This document shows, one piece after another, positions 58,063-64,000 of a stretch of DNA of 64,000 nucleotides. Location: the NCBI GenBank assembly GCA_020746875.1, contig JAGTJL010000008.1:2480001-2544000 (forward strand), read 5' to 3'. The translations under genes and the position numbers were made by a program. Each line of letters begins with the position of its first letter. The stretch's first letter is position 1. The notes below the pieces were generated by a model, which did no database searches, was not told the DNA's origin, and was given only the letters and a program-made list of their open reading frames with translations. The DNA is from Rhexocercosporidium sp. MPI-PUGE-AT-0058. Lineage: Eukaryota > Ascomycota > Leotiomycetes > Helotiales.

Positions 58063-58791
58063 TTCTATTATCGTGAGTCTGGTGACTTCCTGTGCTATGA
58101 GGCATCGTCAACACCCTTTCAACTGACCTGTTTTGTAAAAACTATTATTGACTGACCAAATCTCGAACACACCTGGTATCGCGAGTAAAGCTGCGGAAGG
58201 TCACAAGTATTTGAAGTTTTCCAGATGCTTCTCAGCCGCAGACCGTGTTTTGTGGCCAGATGGCTTGGCATCAGCCACACACCCTGGATCCCCCTGGCAT
58301 CTCGGACCATGACGATTCTCTAGAACGCAGCAAGCTATTATAATAATCCTCATTCTGTGGATTATGCTTGCGAGGATTATCACAGTCGTAAGATGGCTGG
58401 CTGACCTTTGTAGCAATAACTGCTCGAGATACATGATGCGCTATCGCTTTAGCGATCGACTGACCCGAAGTTTTCCGTTCCGGGCACATAAACCAAGGGA
58501 AATAGTGTGCCCTGCGCTATAAATTATAGGCTTCCCAACGCTGTTCTTCAAAGCACTTAGCAAAAAGTTTGGTCAACTCAGGGAAAGGAAAAAACGTATG
58601 CAAGATATCTCTTACTATGGTTTCACAACTAAGAACTTCTACTCTTATCAGATCATCAGACTAAAGGCTAAAAATTCTCGCATCCTAACATGGGTTGAGG
58701 AGAGAAACTTCATTCATCCCAAGTTCGAAGTTGCCTTTACATTACATAGATCTCGATCTATAAAAGTGGCTTCGAACACATCCCACCTTAT
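58063..58791. other. Gene-free stretch
   Basis: About 730 bp with a 9-bp inverted repeat (ATAATCCTC at 58343-58351 and GAGGATTAT at 58372-58380). No coding gene recognised. Confidence 0.5.
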
Positions 58792-59340
58792 TTACCTCCT
58801 TGGACAATCTGGTCCCCAGCATCCAAGTCCAGCAGGCGTGAACCAGAATGCCATTGTGCGGATAGACTCCTCCACCTCGTGCGTCAAGTCCTTTCCCCGT
58901 GGATTGCGCTGGTAGCACGTATACCTGACCCCCTCGAATTGCCGCTGGTCCAGCGTAGCCACAACACAATGTGCGCCCTCATCATTTGGACGCCAATATA
59001 CCATAGCGATCTTTCCTTCCCTGTCAAGAATGGACCTAGTTTCTGCTGGTGTGATTGTCGAATTCCTGAGGAATGTAAAGTGGCCTGGTGGGTGTCTGTA
59101 TTGACTTCGCTGGCTGAGATACGTGCCTGCCATGTCGATGATTTCGGCGACCGAGCAGCCGTCGTCCTCGAGGTGAGCTCGACCCAATTCAGCTGCTAGC
59201 TCTGAGGAGCTGGTGTTCCACAGAACTGCGATGGTCACGAAAACACCATTTCGCCGAAGACGCCGAGGGTTATACCGATTAGGTACATCGAGTCCGAAGT
59301 CGTCAAGTGCAAATCCAATCAATTGTCCAATGGTTGGCAT
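58792..59340 (-). CDS. Orphan protein, 182 aa, with a decayed paralog nearby
   Basis: One exon on the minus strand from ATG 59338-59340. The family is not recognised. Visible features: N-terminal MPTIGQLIGF and a conserved NRYNP motif (conserved with the pseudogene at 60538), then VTIAVLWNTSSSELAAEL, GKIAMVYWRPNDEGAHCVVATL and a C-terminal AFWFTPAG. The conserved block around HCVV, with the helix after VTIA, is reminiscent of papain-like cysteine-peptidase folds in which a His follows a strand. The residue aligned to a Cys in the paralog is Gly here (RRNGVF), so catalysis is doubtful. This comparison is inference by eye only. The paralog shows the sequence has been under selection, since alignment survives stops and frame changes in the copy. 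No signal peptide. Confidence 0.7.
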   Translation of the reverse strand: MPTIGQLIGFALDDFGLDVPNRYNPRRLRRNGVFVTIAVLWNTSSSELAAELGRAHLEDDGCSVAEIIDMAGTYLSQRSQYRHPPGHFTFLRNSTITPAETRSILDREGKIAMVYWRPNDEGAHCVVATLDQRQFEGVRYTCYQRNPRGKDLTHEVEESIRTMAFWFTPAGLGCWGPDCPRR

Positions 59341-60537
59341 GATAACAAGCAGTCTAAGCGAAGCTTTATGGGCAATGCGAGACTTAATATTAAGATCTAT
59401 GAGATAGTGATTCAGGATGTGATTGCGAACAAGATATTTTGGGGGAAAAACTTAGCTAGATATTTGGGGACATATTACTATATGTATAGATCCTCCCACT
59501 TGTCTATCTTATGCTCAAGATAGGCTCACCTGGTCTCACAGAACGTCTATACCTGAAGAGCGTCCCTGAAGACAACTTAGAATCGATCATTGTTGGTCTC
59601 CTTCTCAGCGAGGGCCAATATTGACCTCTGAGTTGCCTAAAATAAGACAAAATGGTGTGAGCTAGCCTTTGCTTTCTTTCACAGACTTGAGTAAGACTGT
59701 TTGTTTTGACTCGCTTGATTCAGATGATTTCTCGGCTATGTCTCAGACTCTTTCAGCTTTCTCCTCTCGTACGCTCGGCAACTCCCATGAAGAACTCGAA
59801 GAGAACATCGAAATTTCACTATAAGCTAGGGACGGTGGTTTGAGTGAGTGATGGGCTAGGAGGCACCTTCGCATCCATAAGAGCCAGTTATCACCCCCCC
59901 CCCCCCCCCCTTCTCAGGGAGTTAAGTAAGGACCACAACGTGCCCTGAGGAGATCTCGGGATAGCAAAGCAATGCATCACTGCTAGAACGGCCCTCTGAG
60001 ATATTTACGGTATGGTCTCAGTGAGGGCTATAAATTCTATATGATTCACCTGTCTTAGACTCAATAGTTCGTGATAAAGAAGTGAGTTTGGGTTCGCAGT
60101 GCAGAAGGGTCTTTTGAAAAAAGTCCACATCAATTCAAACAAGCAACATTTCTAAGAGAACTCGTCTCCGAGTCTTACTTAAGCGTTTCCGGGCCCTCGA
60201 CTAGCACAATTCTGCAGTTCGTCCTCTTCACTAGAGTGACCTGCTTATGGAAATGTCTCGTCTATTAAACGGATAGTATGGAGGCTTCGCTGATACATAT
60301 GAGAAACAAGATGAACCAAAGAGTATTTCAAGTTGTCTTTCTCAAATAGCAATTGATCAAAGCTTTCGAATTCAATTAGAATAGAAGCAACTGGTCGTGG
60401 ATATACTGTCTCCCTCTCTTAAAAGAAAAGACAAGAACAGCTTTCTGCAGCTACATCTCGAATCAACACTATCCCTACACACCTAATCAGTATGTCCAAA
60501 TCCTCAGGCACCAGATCGAAAGTTCGTAACAGCCACA
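59341..60537. other. Gene-free stretch between the paralogous pair
   Basis: About 1.2 kb containing a homopolymer of 17 C at 59894-59910 and otherwise no recognised feature. Confidence 0.6.
59894..59910. repeat. (C)17 homopolymer
   Basis: Seventeen consecutive C. Probably length-variable and prone to sequencing error. Confidence 0.97.
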
Positions 60538-61020
60538 ATGCCTACCGTAGGTCAGGACTTCGGCGATCAACTTCAAAGTCCCGGAATCAGCACCACGAAT
60601 AGATACAACCCTCAAGGCATGAAAGAGATCTGTGTTTCGTGACGATTGCTTTCCTGATAGGTACTAGTTCAGAAGAACTAGCGCGTTGCCTTGGATTGAC
60701 ACAATGAACACGCTCACTTCGCAAAGTCTTCCATATCATGCGCGACATCTGTCAGCAACGCCACGGAAGGTGTGTTTTCTTGTGCTTGAAACGAGAACAG
60801 CCCAGCCTTGCAGAGATTGCACGACTGGCGAGGGGGCACGGGAAGATTGGCATTGGACATCAGAGACCGTTTGGTAGTGTTGGGCATTGTGTTGTTGCCA
60901 AGATGAGGAGAAATGGGCTTAGATTTATTTGCTACTAGTAGATCGAATGGAATGATGAGATGACATGGGACTTTGAACGGGCCGTTTCTTGGGGTGCCTT
61001 TTGGTTCACGAATGATGGTT
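60538..61020 (+). pseudogene. Decayed paralog of the 58792-59340 gene
   Basis: Aligns with the orphan gene over most of its length, in opposite orientation and 1.2 kb away. It starts MPTVGQDFG and shares NRYNP, then VTIAFLIGTSSEELA, GKIGIGHQRPFGSVGHCVVAKM and AFWFT. It is broken by a frame change near 60639-60642 (TGA in the first frame), a TGA at 60705-60707, and two TAG codons in a row at 60936-60941. The two TAGs fall where the intact copy has ordinary codons (after TCY). A Cys is kept at the position where the intact copy has Gly. No intact promoter could be judged. Confidence 0.8.
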
Positions 61021-62280
61021 ATCAATGCCAAGGCAGAGGATTGTCACTCCCTGAGTCGAGTACAGTCTCGCGCTTTCAACAGACTGGCACAAGCCTTTTG
61101 TGTTTACTCGGTTTCGGTTAGCTGTCTTTCCTCGTTTTCACTAACAATAACGCGCCACATCACTACGCCGCTTTCTTGTACCTAGCGTGAAGTCCTTCAA
61201 CTCCCATCAGGAATGATACGACAATATACGAAATTCTACCATCGTGGCATTGAAAATACATCGAAGTGAGAGATCTGTTACTGTCCTCTTTCTTCAGAAT
61301 TCAAACATCGACACCAACATCTGTGGTTCTGATAAGTGGTGTCAGTTAAAACTTTTCCCTTAGAAAGTTTAATCTTAGCGGAGGGACATGGCACAACTTT
61401 ATCTCAGCCCCAACGTCCACCATCACAGATCGAAAACTCTAAAGCATGGAGCTTGAACTTTGCATCAACAAACAACTAAAGCATTCGCGAGGCTGGGGTC
61501 CTCTGGCTCGCCTTGTGACGTCGAGAATGAAGTGGAAGTTTGCAAGCTAAGAAGCTAGTGCATTTTGGCCATAGCAAGACTTCCGAGCGGCGTGAAAAAC
61601 GGGCTTTAGCATGTACCAGATTCGCCGAAGACCGTGAATGGTATCAAAGCACGTGCACCCATGGCGTTTCAGGATTGAATTTTGTACTGGCTGATCTGAT
61701 GGCCTTCACTGCCCTACCTGCTGCCGACTTGAGCAGTGTACACAGCTGTAGCTCCTCTATTCCCGAGTCAAACGAGAAGTCTCCGATTCACAGCAATTCG
61801 GGCTGTTAGAGCTAGGAACAACGTAGCTGGGAATTCGCGCCTAATTTGATCTCTATCAATTTATCAAACAAGTTGTCTCCCACTGGCGTTTCCTTGCTGT
61901 TCTCGAGTCCGATTTTATATTCCCACTCTAATCCCTGCTTTGGTAGAAGCTCAAGATCTACCAATAGCTTTTGAGAATCTTCATGTGGCGTGAGGCCCAC
62001 AGTCAAATTGCCATGTTCGCTATCCCTGCTCCTGCATATGCTAGGGATCTCGATACGGTATTCTGCTTTGGGTGGTTCTCCTATCCGTCCGTGCCTCATC
62101 TGCAGTCATCATTACCAACGTCGAACGTCCTACCGTTCTCATCACGATTTATGATTTCTCTTCAACTGCAGCTCCATGGATCTTTCACCTTTTGTCAGCC
62201 TGTAGATATACTTGCTTCCCTTCTTCATATGGCTCTTCTTTATCAACTGCGTCCTCTCAGGCTCATATTCAGTTGAGAAG
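61021..62280. other. Gene-free stretch with one weak ORF
   Basis: About 1.3 kb including the candidate at 61812-62099 (minus) and the promoter of the terminal gene. Confidence 0.5.
61812..62099 (-). CDS. Weak candidate, 95 aa, possibly a gene fragment
   Basis: The ORF on the minus strand reads EYRIEIPSICRSRDSEHGN...QKLLVDLELLPKQGLEWEYKIGLEN, a composition more protein-like than most short ORFs here. There is no recognised domain. The reading frame starts just after an acceptor-like GACTGCAG, so it could be the last exon of a longer or decayed gene. No homology evidence is available. Confidence 0.28.
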   Translation of the reverse strand: MRHGRIGEPPKAEYRIEIPSICRSRDSEHGNLTVGLTPHEDSQKLLVDLELLPKQGLEWEYKIGLENSKETPVGDNLFDKLIEIKLGANSQLRCS

Positions 62281-64000
62281 ATGTTGTCGCGTCGCAATAA
62301 ATATTTGCTCTTCATCTCAATATGTCTCGTATTTCTGTTCTCAACATTTCACTACCGAGAAGAGATACCCGAGTTATCTCAAGCCATTACAGACAAGATT
62401 CACGACAATATACCTTCAGCAGCCAAACCACCACCTGCTCCACCAGCACAAGTGGATGATGCCACAGCAGCCAGTTCTTCAATCCCTCCCCCACCACATG
62501 AAAATGAAGCTTCTTCAACTCAAGCTCTCGAGGCTACAACTCCACCGCCCCCACCACCTGCGCCAACCAAACACAAGTTCAAATACAAACCACAGCCAAC
62601 GATACTACCAGATCCTATAATAGATAACTTCCCCCTCGCAGCAGCAGCCAAGTCAGCTAAAGATCTCCCTCCAATACCGAGCTGGAACCGACCACCAGCC
62701 AAACATGTCCGCGAGAATACCCCGCTCTTCATTGGCTTTACGCGCAATTGGAGATTGCTTCAACAAGTCGTAGTATCCTACATCACAGCAGGGTGGCCAC
62801 CAGAAGATGTATGTCCTCACTTCCTCCCGTTAACTCAAGCCCCAGCACTAGCAAGAGAAGAGATGTAAATGACTAAACTATCTTATCAACACAGATCTAT
62901 GTAGTCGAAAACACCGGCGTAATGGACTCCAACGCCAAAAGCCTCCTCTCCCTCCAAAACCCCTTCTTCCTAAACCACACGCGCCTGCACCTCCTCGGCG
63001 TCAACATCCTCGTAACACCCACCCTCCTCTCCTTCGCCCAGCTGCAAAACTACTTCATCTTCCACTCCATCGAGCGAGGCTGGAAGCAGTTCTTCTGGGG
63101 ACATATGGATATCGTAGCTCTCTCCTTCGAGGATAAATATATAAGTGAAAAAGAAGAGGAATCATCTGAGGCTGAGGCTGTGACGGGTGCTAAGAAGGAT
63201 TACTCGGATTTCAAATCCTTGTATGCGCATTGTGTGGATGAGCTTAGGGAGGCGACGAGGAAGAATGAGACGACGGGCGAGGAGAGGAATTGGGCCCTGC
63301 GGTTCTTCTTTTACGATAAATTGGCGCTGGTTAACGTTCCTGCGTTTGTGGGGATTGGAGCTTGGGATACTCAGATCCCCTTTTATGGGACGGATTGTGA
63401 TATGCGTATGTTGATCTCACCTGTCCTGCCTTCTCCCTCTCTCCAGGTCCCCACATATGGTCGTGATGTCCCCTCGCTAACTCATCCCGAATAAAGATGC
63501 ACGTCTCAACATGGCCGGTCTTGAGATCAAAGAAGTCCCCGCGGGATGGCTCATCGATGTCGGTTCCTCCCTCGATGATCTCTATACCCTATATCGCAAA
63601 GTCGACTCACCACCTGCATCATTTATCGATCCCCAGATCCTCGAGAAGAAGATTCAAGCCGCAGCCGAAGCCGAAGCTGCAGCCGCTAAAAGCACACCTG
63701 CAGTAGAGAACGAAACAACGTCGCGTTCACCAGACCCATCACCAGTCCCAGAACCCGAAGCGAAGGTAGAATCAGAACCAGAACCAGCAAAAGCAGCAAA
63801 AAGAGACAACTCCAAAGAAGCCTGGTTCGAGTACCTAACCGGTAGCGACCCTGCCTCCTCCCAATCCAAAAACTGGCGCTCCCCCGACGACACTCTAAAT
63901 TCAACATCCTTCGCCCTCCTCTACAACACCCTCAAAGCAATGGAGCACTCCAAAGCAACTAGCTCGCACGGCAGGAATATGTGGCAAGCGCGCCAGAGAG
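62281..64000 (+). CDS. Type II membrane glycosyltransferase-like protein, 5' part
   Basis: Exons 62281-62808, 62895-63405 and 63497 to the window end, so the 3' end is missing; 514 residues are visible. The ATG at 62281 is chosen because it directly precedes the single N-terminal signal-anchor (YLLFISICLVFLFSTFHY). A Pro/Ala/Ser-rich stem (about residues 48-105) is followed by a globular region: TPLFIGFTRNWRLLQQVVVSYITAGWPPEDIYVVENTG, NPFFLNHTRLHLLGVNILVTP and FWGHMDIVALSFED. IPFYGTDCDMHARLNMAGLEIKEVPAGWLIDVGSSLDDLY comes next. The Asp-Cys-Asp (residues 343-345) is a DxD-type nucleotide-sugar site. The layout is typical of Golgi glycosyltransferases; the exact family and sugar are not recognised. 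An acidic, Pro/Ala-rich insertion follows the catalytic part. Confidence 0.8.

Overview
The window is nuclear DNA from a filamentous ascomycete (Pezizomycotina). The evidence is short introns (about 42-125 nt) with GT-AG ends and CTAAC/CTGAC-type branch points, long AT/pyrimidine-rich intergenic DNA, and typical fungal families: Pth11-like CFEM receptor, HET-domain proteins, a CAP20-type perilipin, a Zn2Cys6 regulator and a class II peroxidase. A Leotiomycete-like fungus is plausible, but that is an inference from gene content only.

Layout. 0-8 kb: 3' end of an ankyrin-repeat gene, a secreted M35-like metallopeptidase with a duplicated promoter segment, a nitrilase, and a head-to-head pair of housekeeping genes (GINS subunit PSF3 and mitochondrial Mn-superoxide dismutase). 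8-16 kb: a tiny Cys/His-rich protein, an MFS sugar transporter, a Cys-His/Gly-rich orphan protein and a many-exon CFEM-Pth11 receptor. 16-30 kb: gene-poor, with a 90-aa orphan, a four-TM glycosylated membrane protein, a short-chain dehydrogenase (SDR) and a small secreted Asn/Gln-rich protein with an internal duplication. 32-40 kb: an SDR, a decayed Zn2Cys6 transcription factor and, divergent from it, a close match to 2,2-dialkylglycine decarboxylase. 40-46 kb: a low-complexity orphan, a perilipin and a 148-bp MITE with perfect 34-bp terminal inverted repeats and a TA target duplication. 46-61 kb: two HET-domain genes, a secreted class II heme peroxidase, a secreted or GPI-like protein, and an orphan gene with a decayed paralog 1.2 kb away. 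62-64 kb: 5' part of a type II membrane glycosyltransferase-like gene.

Exon structures below were built by hand from reading-frame continuity, splice signals and family consensus. About ten genes are only continuous once unlisted introns are removed. The most noteworthy items are the pseudogenised regulator beside the dialkylglycine decarboxylase, the fresh-looking MITE, the orphan gene/pseudogene pair, and the receptor with a 22-nt exon and an in-frame intron inside its CFEM domain. I saw no tRNA, rRNA, CRISPR array or autonomous transposon.
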